A DNA stretch of 64,000 bases. Source: RBG-16-66-20 sp049651845 (GTDB lineage: Bacteria; Pseudomonadota; Gammaproteobacteria; Burkholderiales; SG8-39). Under the pieces are notes generated by a model. It was not told the DNA's origin. It did not search any database and worked only from the letters and a program-made list of their open reading frames with translations. The stretch lies in NCBI GenBank assembly GCA_049651845.1, contig JBASCW010000023.1:62001-126000 (forward strand). Direction: 5' to 3'. Position 1 is the first letter of the stretch. Each line of letters begins with the position of its first letter. Shown piece by piece: positions 56,414 to 64,000 of this stretch. The position numbers and the translations under genes are program-made.

Positions 56414-57153
56414 AAGCCGAGCGCTCACTGACGATCTTCGTCCCGGCCCTGAACGAAGAGGGTCATCTGGAAGCATCCGTCAACGTCGTCGCGCGCGCGG
56501 CGCGCGACGCGCGGATCGATTACGAGGTGATCGTCGTCGATGACGGCAGTACCGATCGCACGCCGGCAATCGCGGACCGGCTGGCGGCGGCGGACCCGGC
56601 GGCGAAGGTGATCCATCATCCGGCATGCCTGGGGCTCGGCACGGCGTACCGCTCGGCCGTGGAGCAAGCGTCGAAAGCGCATTTCGTTTTCATCCCGGGC
56701 GACAATTCGTGGCCGCTTGAGTCCGTGAGTGGGCTGTTCGGCCGCCTCGGCGAGGCCGACGTCGTGATCTCGTACCCGCTCAATGCCAAGGAGCAGCGGG
56801 TCGGCATCCGGCGCTTCATCTCGACCGGGTATACGTCGGTCCTCAACCTGCTGCACGGCCAGCGGCTGCGGTACTACAACGGCCTCACGATCTATCCCAC
56901 CGCGTTCCTGCGCGCGAATCCCGTGCAGGCGTCGGGCTTCGGTTTCGCGGCCGAACTCCTGCTCGCCGCCATCTACGACGGCATGACGGTCCTCGAGGTG
57001 GGTCTCGCGATCCAGGAGCGCACCGGCGGCGCTTCCAAGGCGGTCAGCTTGCGCAATATCGGCAGCGTGCTGCTGAGCCTGTGGCGGGGCTTCTGGCGCC
57101 TCAGGCTCGGCATGGGCCGGCGCGCAGGCGGGGCCCTGAGCCGGGATGGCTAG
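56410..57153 (+). CDS. GT2 glycosyltransferase (polyprenyl-phosphate sugar synthase-like)
   Basis: 247 aa, GT-A fold, no C-terminal transmembrane pair. IFVPALNEEGHL and VIVVDDGSTDRT (D44, D45) are standard GT2. Where DPM1-like enzymes have a DAD or DxD, this protein reads FIPGDNSWP (D98). FGFAAELLLAAIYDG and the late EVGLAIQERTGGASK follow the DPM1/ArnC pattern. The start is TTG in the preceding stop codon. It probably loads a sugar onto undecaprenyl phosphate for the neighbouring GT-C enzyme; the altered metal motif makes activity less certain. Confidence 0.78.
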   Translation: MKAERSLTIFVPALNEEGHLEASVNVVARAARDARIDYEVIVVDDGSTDRTPAIADRLAAADPAAKVIHHPACLGLGTAYRSAVEQASKAHFVFIPGDNSWPLESVSGLFGRLGEADVVISYPLNAKEQRVGIRRFISTGYTSVLNLLHGQRLRYYNGLTIYPTAFLRANPVQASGFGFAAELLLAAIYDGMTVLEVGLAIQERTGGASKAVSLRNIGSVLLSLWRGFWRLRLGMGRRAGGALSRDG

Positions 57154-58834
57154 CGGATCGGCCGGCTCCACTCGCGGCGACACGCAGGGGGTGGGCTTGC
57201 CCTGGCTTTCGCGAAGCCTTGTTGCGCGTTGGCTCTGGCTTGCCGCCGCGATCCTCGTGCTGGCCAGGCTAGCGCTGGTGGCGGACCTTGGCGTCGTGGT
57301 GACCTACGCGCCGCACGACGACAGCCTCTACGTCACGCGCGCGCTGGCGCTGCTCGGCGGGAGCGGATTCGGGCCGTACGACTCCCGCATCCTGGTCAAG
57401 TTTCCCGGCCTGTCACTCTGGCTGGCGATGGAACACCGCCTGGGAATCCCACATTTCGTCCTGCTGCACGCGCTCTATGCCGGTGCCGGGGCCTATTTTC
57501 TCGCCGCCCTGCGCAGCGTGGGCGTGCCCGCGCTCGTCTCGCTGGCCGGCTTCGCGCTGTACCTGTTCAACCCCTACAGCTTTTCGGTCGAGTGGCATCG
57601 GATTCTCAGGGAACCCATCGCCACGCCGCTGTTGCTGGTCCTCCTCGCGGCGGCTGTCTTCGTGATCCGCGCCGCTTCGGCCGGGCGCACTGCTTACGCA
57701 CAGCTTCTCTTTTTTTCCGCGACGCTGGCGTTTGCCAGCCTGTTGCGCGAAGAGGATCCGCTGCTGCTGGTCATCCTCCTTGCGATGGCGGCATCGGCGC
57801 TCGCGTTTGCCTCGCGCCGCGGCGCCGGGCAGCGCCTGCGCTGGCGCGGCTGGATCGTCATCGCGCTCCTGCCCGCCGCATGCGTCTGGGGCGCGGGCTG
57901 GGCGACCCGGTCGTTCATCGAGCGCCACTATGGCGAGCGGATCATGCACGACTACGGGGAAGGCGAGTTCCCGAAGCTGGTGGCGGCGTTTCGTTCCATC
58001 CGCACCGCGAAGGACAACCGCTACGTGATGATCACGCAGGAGGCGCTGCGTGGCCTGCGCGCCGAGGTGCCGCGCTTCGCTCCGGTGGTGGACAGGCTTC
58101 CTCCGCCCGGGCCTGCGAGCTATTCCTGCAGCTGGCTCGGCGTGTGCAGCGAATGGTCGACCGGCTGGTTCCTCTTTTGGATCAAGGACGCGGCCTTCCA
58201 GGCCGGGCTGACCCCGTCGCTGCCGGAGGCGCAGGCGTATTTCCGCGCGGTGCGGGAAGACATCGAGCGGGCCTGCAGCGACGGACGATTCCGCTGCGTC
58301 AGGAACGGCAACGGCGTCATCCCGCCCCCGGAGCTGCGCTGGACGCGCGCCTACCTCGCGGAATTGCGGCGCATGACGGCGATGCTGTTCCCGCGCGGCT
58401 TCGAGAGCGGCGACCAGAGCGCGATACCGCCTACGGCGCCGCCGCCGCTGGCGCGGGCGTTCGCTACGCTCACGCACGCGGAAAGCGCCTCCTATTTCGG
58501 TTCCTGGGCGCCCGGCGCGAAAGCCGCGCTGTCCGGCGCGCGGGAGTGGGTCGCATGGGCTTACAGCCTGCTCGCCAACATCGTCGTCGGCGCAGCCGTG
58601 GTAGCGTTCACCTTGGCGCTGATGCGCGGATTCGCGCGGCGCCAGCCTGTTGTCGGCATGGCCCTGGGAATAACGCTGCTCTATGTATTCGTCCGCATTG
58701 CCGCGCTCGCCTACGTCGCCGTCTACATGGGCCACTACGAGCCGCGCATGATCTTCACCGCCTACGCGGCGATGCTGTTCGTCGCCCCGGTCATGATCTG
58801 GGCGATGTTTCGCGCGAGGTCGAAGCTCGAATGA
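57146..58834 (+). CDS. GT-C membrane glycosyltransferase-like protein
   Basis: 562 aa. After a short N-terminus, about ten hydrophobic segments, with the first periplasmic loop acidic (YAPHDDSLYVTRAL), as in GT-C enzymes using polyprenyl-phosphate sugars. A large soluble loop (about 250-450) precedes the last helices (NIVVGAAVVAFTLALM, LLYVFVRIAALAYVAVY). No specific family is recognised. It overlaps the GT2 gene by 8 bases and the next gene by ATGA, so it belongs to the same operon. Its acceptor could be O-antigen, core or a protein in the periplasm. Confidence 0.65.
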   Translation: MASGSAGSTRGDTQGVGLPWLSRSLVARWLWLAAAILVLARLALVADLGVVVTYAPHDDSLYVTRALALLGGSGFGPYDSRILVKFPGLSLWLAMEHRLGIPHFVLLHALYAGAGAYFLAALRSVGVPALVSLAGFALYLFNPYSFSVEWHRILREPIATPLLLVLLAAAVFVIRAASAGRTAYAQLLFFSATLAFASLLREEDPLLLVILLAMAASALAFASRRGAGQRLRWRGWIVIALLPAACVWGAGWATRSFIERHYGERIMHDYGEGEFPKLVAAFRSIRTAKDNRYVMITQEALRGLRAEVPRFAPVVDRLPPPGPASYSCSWLGVCSEWSTGWFLFWIKDAAFQAGLTPSLPEAQAYFRAVREDIERACSDGRFRCVRNGNGVIPPPELRWTRAYLAELRRMTAMLFPRGFESGDQSAIPPTAPPPLARAFATLTHAESASYFGSWAPGAKAALSGAREWVAWAYSLLANIVVGAAVVAFTLALMRGFARRQPVVGMALGITLLYVFVRIAALAYVAVYMGHYEPRMIFTAYAAMLFVAPVMIWAMFRARSKLE

Positions 58835-59604
58835 GGTACTGCACGGCATGGGTCCCGGTGCTGCTGGTCGCCGGGTGCGCCGCGGCGCTGGCCGCATCTC
58901 CTGCCGCGAAGCCCGCGGCTGCGCCCGGCGTGCGCCTCGAACTCGCCGTGAACCCGCGCCTTGCGCCGTTCGCCGAGCTGCTCGAGACGCCCGCCTACGC
59001 GGCGATGGCGCTCGAGAACAGCGGTTACGCGCTGACGATGTCGGCCAAGCCGAAGATCCTCAAGGAAGGGCGCGCCGTGCGCGTGAAATATGCGACGCTG
59101 TCGTTCCAGAGGCGGGAAGGCCTGCGGTTCGACTACCAGGCGGAGATCGACGCGAGCATCGGCATCGCCACGACACGGATCGCCATCCCGGTCACCGTGG
59201 ATGCGACCGACCTCGCCAGGGGCAAGCTTGCGGTGGCGCTGCATCCGCCGATGGCCGGGATCCTGCCCGAGGAACTCGTGGAGCGCATTCAGTTGCGCGC
59301 GCAGCACATGGCCAGCCCGTCGCTCCAGGAAAGCGTCGCGGCCTACCTCGAGCGCCTTGCCGGCGGTTCGGGATTCTCCGGCAAGGTAAGCGCGCTGTTC
59401 GTGCCGCTGCTGTCGGATTCGTACAATATGGAAATCAAGGCGGCGCCGCCCTCCGGCAGGGAGCCGGGCGACGCAGAACCGGTATCGGACCAGCTCGCGC
59501 TGATCGCGACGCTGCTGATCTGGCTCGTGGCGGTCCCGTTGGCGGTCGCGCTGCGGGCACGGTGGGCGAAGCGGCACGGCAACGACGTGGCAAGGGGGAT
59601 GTGA
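58831..59604 (+). CDS. Putative lipoprotein or exported protein with C-terminal membrane anchor
   Basis: 257 aa, function unknown. The N-terminus has a lipobox-like VAGC (Cys16) after WVPVLLVAGC. A Pro/Ala linker and a soluble domain follow (LELAVNPRLAPFAELLETPAY, RIAIPVTVDATDLARGKLAVALHPP, VERIQLRAQHMASPSLQESV). The end carries a hydrophobic helix (LALIATLLIWLVAVPLAVAL) and a short basic tail, so it may be anchored at both ends. It lies between the GT-C gene and a GT2 gene in one operon, so it may help periplasmic glycosylation. Confidence 0.6.
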   Translation: MRYCTAWVPVLLVAGCAAALAASPAAKPAAAPGVRLELAVNPRLAPFAELLETPAYAAMALENSGYALTMSAKPKILKEGRAVRVKYATLSFQRREGLRFDYQAEIDASIGIATTRIAIPVTVDATDLARGKLAVALHPPMAGILPEELVERIQLRAQHMASPSLQESVAAYLERLAGGSGFSGKVSALFVPLLSDSYNMEIKAAPPSGREPGDAEPVSDQLALIATLLIWLVAVPLAVALRARWAKRHGNDVARGM

Positions 59605-59605
59605 A

Positions 59606-60553
59606 ATGACCGGACCGGGTTCCGCCGGCGGGCGGCGCACCATCTGCATCGTCTGCCCGGTCTTCAACGAGGAATTGAACATCGAGCACTTCTACGGCGA
59701 GGTGACGCGGGTCATCGCGCCCCTGCGGGAGCGCTACGATTTCACGCTGCTGTTTTCGAACAATGCGTCGAGCGACCGCACGCTCGAGCTCATCCGCGGG
59801 CTGGCGGCGAAGGATTCCGCGGTCCGTTACCTGACCCTGTCGCGCAATTTCGGCTACCAGGGTTCGCTGCTCGCGGCGCTGAGCCATGCCGAGGGCGACG
59901 CTTTTGTCATCATCGACGTCGACTGCGAGGACCCGCCGCGCCTGATCCCGCAATTCATCGAGCAGTGGGAGGCCGGATACGACCTGGTCTACGGCATACG
60001 CGGCGCGCGGCCCGAATTCATCGGCCTGGTCTGGATGCGCCGGCTGTTCTATCGCGTGACGAGGCTAATCGCGGACGCCGACTTCATCGTCGACATGGCG
60101 GAATTCTCGCTCTTTTCGCGCCGCCTCAGGGATGCGGCGCTCGCCAACGAAACCACGTTCCCGTTCATTCGCGCCGAGCTGGCGTTCGTCGGCTTTCCGC
60201 GCAAGGGAATTCCCTACGATCGCGAGCGCCGGGCCTTCGGCGACACCCATTACAGTTTCGGCCGCATGGCGCAGTTCGCCATCGCGGGGATCCTGAGCGC
60301 TTCCACCTTTCCGCTGCGCGCCATCGCCTATCTCGGGCTGCCGCTGGCGGCGGTCAACCTTGCCGCCAGCCTCGCCGCGCTGGTCGGTTACGGCGTGAAC
60401 CTGTCCGCGCTGTTTGCACTCGACTGGGCTTTTCTCATCGTTGCGGCCGCTTTCATCGGCCTCTATGCCGCGCGGATCTACAAGGACGGCATCCGGCGCG
60501 CGCGCTTCATCGTCGACGAGGCCAAATCCATGCTGGACGGGAAACGCACATGA
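59606..60553 (+). CDS. GT2 polyprenyl-phosphate glycosyltransferase (GtrB/ArnC-like)
   Basis: 315 aa. ICIVCPVFNEELNIEHFY at the N-terminus, NNASSDRT, LSRNFGYQGSLLAALSHAEGD and IIDVDCEDPP (D104, D106) are diagnostic of the DPM1/GtrB/ArnC group. Two C-terminal transmembrane helices (LPLAAVNLAASLAALVGYG and LDWAFLIVAAAFIGLYAA) anchor it, as in GtrB. It transfers a sugar from NDP-sugar to undecaprenyl phosphate on the cytoplasmic face. ATGA overlap with rfbF. Confidence 0.87.
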   Translation: MTGPGSAGGRRTICIVCPVFNEELNIEHFYGEVTRVIAPLRERYDFTLLFSNNASSDRTLELIRGLAAKDSAVRYLTLSRNFGYQGSLLAALSHAEGDAFVIIDVDCEDPPRLIPQFIEQWEAGYDLVYGIRGARPEFIGLVWMRRLFYRVTRLIADADFIVDMAEFSLFSRRLRDAALANETTFPFIRAELAFVGFPRKGIPYDRERRAFGDTHYSFGRMAQFAIAGILSASTFPLRAIAYLGLPLAAVNLAASLAALVGYGVNLSALFALDWAFLIVAAAFIGLYAARIYKDGIRRARFIVDEAKSMLDGKRT

Positions 60554-61327
60554 AAATCGTGATACTGGCAGGGGGGGCTGGGCACGCGCCTGAGCGAGGA
60601 AACCGTGACGCGGCCCAAGCCCATGGTCGAGATCGGCGCCTATCCGATCCTGTGGCACATCATGAAGGGCTACCTGGCCCATGGCTTCGACGACTTCGTC
60701 ATCTGCTTGGGCTACAAGGGCTATGTCATCAAGGAATACTTCGCCAATTACCGGCTGCACAACAGCGACGTGCGGATCGATTTCCGCGACGGCGCGGCGC
60801 TGGAAGTGCTCGACGCGAGGCCGGATCCGTGGCGCGTGACGCTCATCGATACGGGCGAGGAAACGCAGACGGGTGGCCGGCTGAAGAGGGTCGCGCGCTA
60901 TCTCGACGGTCAGACCTTCATGCTGACCTACGGCGACGGCGTCTCGAACGTCGACATCAAGGCGTTGCTCGCTTTCCACCAGGCCCAGGGCCGCAAGGCG
61001 ACCATTACCGCGGTGCGGCCGATGGGGCGCTTCGGCGCGCTGTCGATCGGTCCGCGCGGTAGGGTGAACAGCTTCGTCGAGAAGCCGGCCGGCGACGGCG
61101 GCTGGATCAACGGCGGCTTCTTCGTCATGGAACCGGCGATTCTCGACTACATCGAAGGCGACGCCACGGTGCTGGAGCGCGAGCCGCTCGAGCGCGCCGC
61201 CACCGAGGGCGGGCTGGCGGCCTACGAGCACTCGGGATTCTGGTCGGCGATGGATACGTTGCGCGACAAGGAACAGCTGCAGAAGCTCTGGGCGTCGGGC
61301 CGCGCGCCGTGGAAAACCTGGCCTTGA
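60550..61327 (+). pseudogene. rfbF: Glucose-1-phosphate cytidylyltransferase RfbF with a +1 frameshift in a G7 tract
   Basis: The reading frame begins MKIVILAGGA at 60550, exactly the nucleotidyltransferase start, but the tract of seven G at 60571-60577 shifts the frame; with six G it reads LAGGLGTRLSEETVTRPKPM and continues into the intact frame to 61327 (VEIGAYPILWHIMKGYLAHG, YGDGVSNVDIKALLAFH, WINGGFFVMEP). This is RfbF/DdhA, which makes CDP-glucose. As given, full-length protein needs a frameshift or an internal start at 60605 that lacks the CTP-binding loop. It may be a sequencing error, a decayed gene or a phase-variable switch. Confidence 0.9.
60571..60577 (+). repeat. Homopolymeric G7 tract in rfbF
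   Basis: Seven consecutive G encode the Gly-Gly of the LAGGLGTR signature and cause the frameshift. GGG codons are unusual in this genome, which mostly uses GGC, so the tract stands out. Confidence 0.9.
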
Positions 61328-62592
61328 CGCAGCCCTCCGTTGCGGCGACGGCGGCGCCGCTGCATGGGCGCTTCGCCTGCGCGGCCTGCGCCTCGGCGCG
61401 CCTGATCGAGGTGGCGGACCTGGGCGTCCAGCCCCTCGCCAATTCCTATATTGCCGCGGAGCGCTACTACGACGCGGAATCGTGCCTGCCGCTGGTGACG
61501 TACTGGTGCGAGGACTGCCACCTGATGCAAGCGCCCAGCATCGCGCGCCCCGAGCAGCTGTTCGGCGACTACCTCTATTTCTCCTCGTACTCCGACAGCT
61601 GGCTCGCGCATTGCAAAGACTACGTCGCGATGGCCGCCGAGCGATTTTCGCTCGGCAAGGAGCACCACGTGGTCGAACTGGCCAGCAACGACGGCTACCT
61701 GCTGCAGTACTTCGTCGCGCGCGGCGTGCCGGTCACCGGCATCGAGCCCGCGGCGAACGTGGCGAAGGTCGCCGTCGCGCGCGGCGTGCCGACGCTCTGC
61801 GATTTCTTCGGCGAGCGCCTGGCCGGCGAGCTCGCGCGCGGCGGCCGCGCGGCCGACCTCGTCGTCGCCAATAACGTGCTGGCCCACGTTCCCGACATCA
61901 ACGATTTCGTCGCCGGCGTGCGCCTGCTGCTCAAGCCCGGAGGCGTCGCGACCTTCGAATTTCCCTCGCTGCTGAACCTGCTGGCCGAACTGCAGTTCGA
62001 CACCATCTACCACGAGCATTTTTCTTACCTCAGCCTGTCGTTCGTGGCAGCGTTCTTCGCCCGGCACGGATTGCGGGCGTTCGACGTGGAATCGATCCCG
62101 ACGCACGGCGGGTCGCTCAGGGTCTACGCCTGCAATGCGGGCAGCCGGCGCCCGACCGCGGAAGCGGTGCGGCTGCAGATGGAGAAGGAATCGCGCTTCG
62201 GCCTCGAGCGCGCTGCGACGTACGAGGTTTTCCGCGAGGAGACCAAGCGCCTCAAGCGCGCCGTGCTGCAGTTCCTGATCGGGCTGAAGGAGCAGGGCAG
62301 GCGCGTCGCCGCCTACGGCGCGGCGGCGAAGGGCAACACGCTGCTCAATTACTGCGGCATTCGGCGCGACCTGATCGACTTCGTCGTTGACCGCAACGTG
62401 CACAAGCAGGGCCATTTCCTGCCGGGGTCGCGCCTGCCGATCCTGCCGCCGGAAGCGGTGGCCGAGCGCAGGCCGGACTACCTGGTCGTGCTGCCGTGGA
62501 ACCTTGCCGCCGAGATCAAGCAGCAGATGGCGGAGATCCGGCGCTGGGGCGGGAAATTCGTCACCTTCGTGCCGCGCGTGGCGGTGGATTAG
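61309..62592 (+). CDS. Sugar C-methyltransferase, TylCIII/EvaC type
   Basis: 427 aa in three parts. A zinc-binding N-terminal domain has four cysteines (C24, C27, C67, C70: FACAAC and YWCEDC). A central SAM-dependent methyltransferase has VVELASNDGYLLQYF and YHEHFSYLS. The C-terminal Rossmann-like domain has VAAYGAAAKGNTLLNYCG and LVVLPWN. This architecture belongs to TylCIII, NovU, TcaB9 and EvaC, which C-methylate C3 (or C5) of NDP-4-keto-6-deoxysugars. The start is GTG, overlapping the rfbF end by 19 bases. Its neighbours suggest a CDP- or dTDP-linked branched sugar. Confidence 0.88.
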   Translation: MENLALTQPSVAATAAPLHGRFACAACASARLIEVADLGVQPLANSYIAAERYYDAESCLPLVTYWCEDCHLMQAPSIARPEQLFGDYLYFSSYSDSWLAHCKDYVAMAAERFSLGKEHHVVELASNDGYLLQYFVARGVPVTGIEPAANVAKVAVARGVPTLCDFFGERLAGELARGGRAADLVVANNVLAHVPDINDFVAGVRLLLKPGGVATFEFPSLLNLLAELQFDTIYHEHFSYLSLSFVAAFFARHGLRAFDVESIPTHGGSLRVYACNAGSRRPTAEAVRLQMEKESRFGLERAATYEVFREETKRLKRAVLQFLIGLKEQGRRVAAYGAAAKGNTLLNYCGIRRDLIDFVVDRNVHKQGHFLPGSRLPILPPEAVAERRPDYLVVLPWNLAAEIKQQMAEIRRWGGKFVTFVPRVAVD

Positions 62593-62596
62593 CGCG

Positions 62597-63133
62597 ATGC
62601 GCATCTCCGATACGCCGCTGCAGGGCGCCCTCCTCCTCGAGCCGGAGCCGATTACCGACGAGCGGGGCTTCTTCGCGCGCACCTTCTGCGTCGACGAGCT
62701 CGCCGCGCGCGGCCTGCGCTTCGAGATCGTGCAATGCAACGTTTCCGGCAACCGGCGCCGCGGTACGCTGCGCGGCCTGCACTTCCAGCGGCCGCCGCAC
62801 GCCGAGGGCAAGATCGTCTCCTGCCTCGCCGGCTCGCTCCTCGACGTGATCGTGGATCTGCGTCCCGAGTCGCCGAGCTTCCGCCGCTGGCACGCGGTCG
62901 AGCTGAGCGCCTCGAACCGGCTCGCGCTGGCCATCCCGCCCGGCTTCGCGCACGGCTTCCAGACGCTCGAGGACGGCACCGACGTGCAGTACCTGATGTC
63001 CCACCGCTATGTCGCGCAGGCCGCGGACGGGGTGCGCTGGAACGATCCGGCGTTCGGCATCCGCTGGCCGATCGGGCGCCCGATCCTGTCGGCGCGCGAC
63101 GCCGCTTATCCGGACTTCGGGAGCGGCCGGTGA
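62597..63133 (+). CDS. RfbC-like NDP-4-keto-6-deoxyhexose epimerase
   Basis: 178 aa, cupin fold like RmlC. ITDERGFFARTFC, IVQCNVSGNRRRGTLRGLHFQ, LDVIVDLRPESPSFRRW and IPPGFAHGFQTLED are present, but the spacing and NVSGN segment differ from the true RfbC at 28143 ([13 protein letters not shown]). Relatives include 3- or 5-monoepimerases such as EvaD and TylCVK-type proteins in deoxysugar clusters. It lies 4 bases after the C-methyltransferase and probably acts on the methylated keto sugar. GTGA overlap with the next gene. Confidence 0.85.
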   Translation: MRISDTPLQGALLLEPEPITDERGFFARTFCVDELAARGLRFEIVQCNVSGNRRRGTLRGLHFQRPPHAEGKIVSCLAGSLLDVIVDLRPESPSFRRWHAVELSASNRLALAIPPGFAHGFQTLEDGTDVQYLMSHRYVAQAADGVRWNDPAFGIRWPIGRPILSARDAAYPDFGSGR

Positions 63134-63993
63134 AGATCCTGGTCATCGGCGGTTCCGGCCAGGTCGGCAGCGAGTTGGTGCGGCAGGCGCCGCCGGCGCA
63201 TGCGACCTTCGCGCCGCCCAGCAGCGCGCTCGACCTCGCCGACGCGCCGGCCGTGGCGGCGCAGCTCGCCGAAACCGGGGCGCAGGTGGTGGTGAATTGC
63301 GCGGCGTACCATCGCGTGGTGGACTGCGAAACGCACGCGGAGGAGGCCTTCCGGATCAATTGCGTGGCGATCCGCGATCTCGCGCGCGCCTGCCGCGCGC
63401 GGGGTGCGAAACTCGTGTCGCTGTCCTCCGATTACGTGTTCGACGGCGCGCGCGCCGAGCCTTACCGCGAGGACGATTGCCCGCGGCCGATCCAGGTGTA
63501 CGGCATCACGCGGCGCGCCGGCGAGTGCGCGGCCCTCGCCGAGTATCCCGAGGGGACGGCGGTGGTGCGCACGAGCGCGGTGTTCGGCACCGCCTACAGC
63601 CGGTCGCGCGACGGCAATTTCATCAGCAAGTGCGTCGCAGCGGCCCGCAAGACCGGGCGGCTCGAAGTCGCGGTCGAGAATACCTTTAGCCCCACCTACG
63701 CGGGGGACCTTGCGGCGGCACTGCTCAGGCTGATCGGCCTGCCGGGCTTCTTTCCCGGGGTGTACCACCTGACGAACGAGGGCGCCTGCAGCTGGTTCGA
63801 GCTTGCCGGGTACGCGGTGCGCGCGTTGAAAATCGACTGCCACCTGACGCCGGTGGACCGCGGCAGCCGCACGGGCGACATGCTGCGGCCGCGCCAGTCG
63901 GTGCTGGCGAACACGCGCGCCGCCGCGCTCGGCGTGCGGCTCCCGGCTTGGCAGGACGCGGTATCGCGCTACGTCGAGCAGGCTCGCCTCTAG
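63130..63993 (+). CDS. RfbD-like SDR lacking the catalytic lysine
   Basis: 287 aa, extended SDR related to dTDP-4-dehydrorhamnose reductase. ILVIGGSGQVGSELV is the nucleotide loop. VNCAAYHRVVDCE and LSSDYVFDGA follow the RfbD pattern. The active site reads VYGITRRAGE where RfbD has VYGRSKLEGE, so the Tyr is kept but the catalytic Lys is Arg. It is probably the final 4-ketoreductase or another step of the C-methyl sugar pathway. The start is GTG in the preceding stop. The last 7 bases of the window follow its stop. Confidence 0.83.
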   Translation: MKILVIGGSGQVGSELVRQAPPAHATFAPPSSALDLADAPAVAAQLAETGAQVVVNCAAYHRVVDCETHAEEAFRINCVAIRDLARACRARGAKLVSLSSDYVFDGARAEPYREDDCPRPIQVYGITRRAGECAALAEYPEGTAVVRTSAVFGTAYSRSRDGNFISKCVAAARKTGRLEVAVENTFSPTYAGDLAAALLRLIGLPGFFPGVYHLTNEGACSWFELAGYAVRALKIDCHLTPVDRGSRTGDMLRPRQSVLANTRAAALGVRLPAWQDAVSRYVEQARL

Positions 63994-64000
63994 GAATTCT

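Noticed and set aside
57709..57718. A T7 run inside the GT-C gene at 57146 as a possible slippage site.
   Set aside because: The frame continues normally on both sides into matching hydrophobic sequence, so there is no sign of a switch.

Overview
The window is a very GC-rich stretch of a betaproteobacterial chromosome. The evidence is the conserved order hemE-priA-argS-SPOR gene-dsbA, the zapA-6S RNA-EVE gene arrangement, a class I PhaC, and a LiuR-like MerR regulator. I infer the class from gene content and order; no species can be named. Coding density is extreme: operon genes mostly overlap by 4-40 bases, and all four convergent gene pairs overlap at their 3' ends.

1-14.6 kb is a core-genome segment. 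A truncated MerR regulator diverges from a metallo-beta-lactamase-fold hydrolase, which is followed by the PHB synthase phaC. On the minus strand come a BtuF-like metal-receptor protein, an SDR, dsbA, a SPOR cell-division protein, argS, priA, hemE, an EVE-domain gene, a probable 6S RNA, zapA and a zapB-like coiled-coil gene. A cobalamin riboswitch leads to btuB on the plus strand. DnaA boxes lie between priA and hemE.

14.6-25.3 kb is an LPS core and O-antigen ligation block: waaQ, GT4, msbA, GT4, GT9, waaL and GT9 as one overlapping operon. Facing it are a WecA-type initiating transferase and an unusual alkaline-phosphatase-superfamily protein.

25.3-46.6 kb is an O-antigen locus. It holds dTDP-rhamnose genes (rfbB, rfbA, rfbC, rfbD) interrupted by a Gmd and by an AbiEii-like nucleotidyltransferase pair. 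It also holds a WbpE-like aminotransferase and a Wzm/Wzt exporter. An FdtA-like ketoisomerase, an EvaA-type 2,3-dehydratase, a Gfo/Idh oxidoreductase and a DnrJ/EvaB-type aminotransferase form a deoxyaminosugar module of the kind best known from antibiotic gene clusters. Glycosyltransferases, a UDP-sugar epimerase and dehydrogenase, gmd and fcl (GDP-L-fucose), another epimerase and a flippase-like membrane protein follow.

46.6-54.1 kb is a seven-gene minus-strand operon: a HldE-like protein with reversed domain order, a GmhA-like SIS isomerase, TPP-dependent E1 alpha and beta subunits, two DegT aminotransferases and an SDR. It looks like a pathway for an NDP-activated, aminated and possibly carbon-extended sugar that I cannot match to a known product.

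54.1-64 kb holds two GT2/GT-C pairs for periplasmic glycosylation from polyprenyl-phosphate sugars, an envelope protein, and a module of rfbF (frameshifted in a G7 tract), a TylCIII/EvaC-type C-methyltransferase, an RfbC-like epimerase and an RfbD-like reductase whose catalytic lysine is replaced by arginine. This predicts a C-methyl-branched deoxysugar.

A recurrent pattern is a -10-like hexamer 5-8 bases upstream of the start codon of first genes, suggesting leaderless mRNAs. All functional names are read from sequence motifs and remembered family sequences; no database search was possible.
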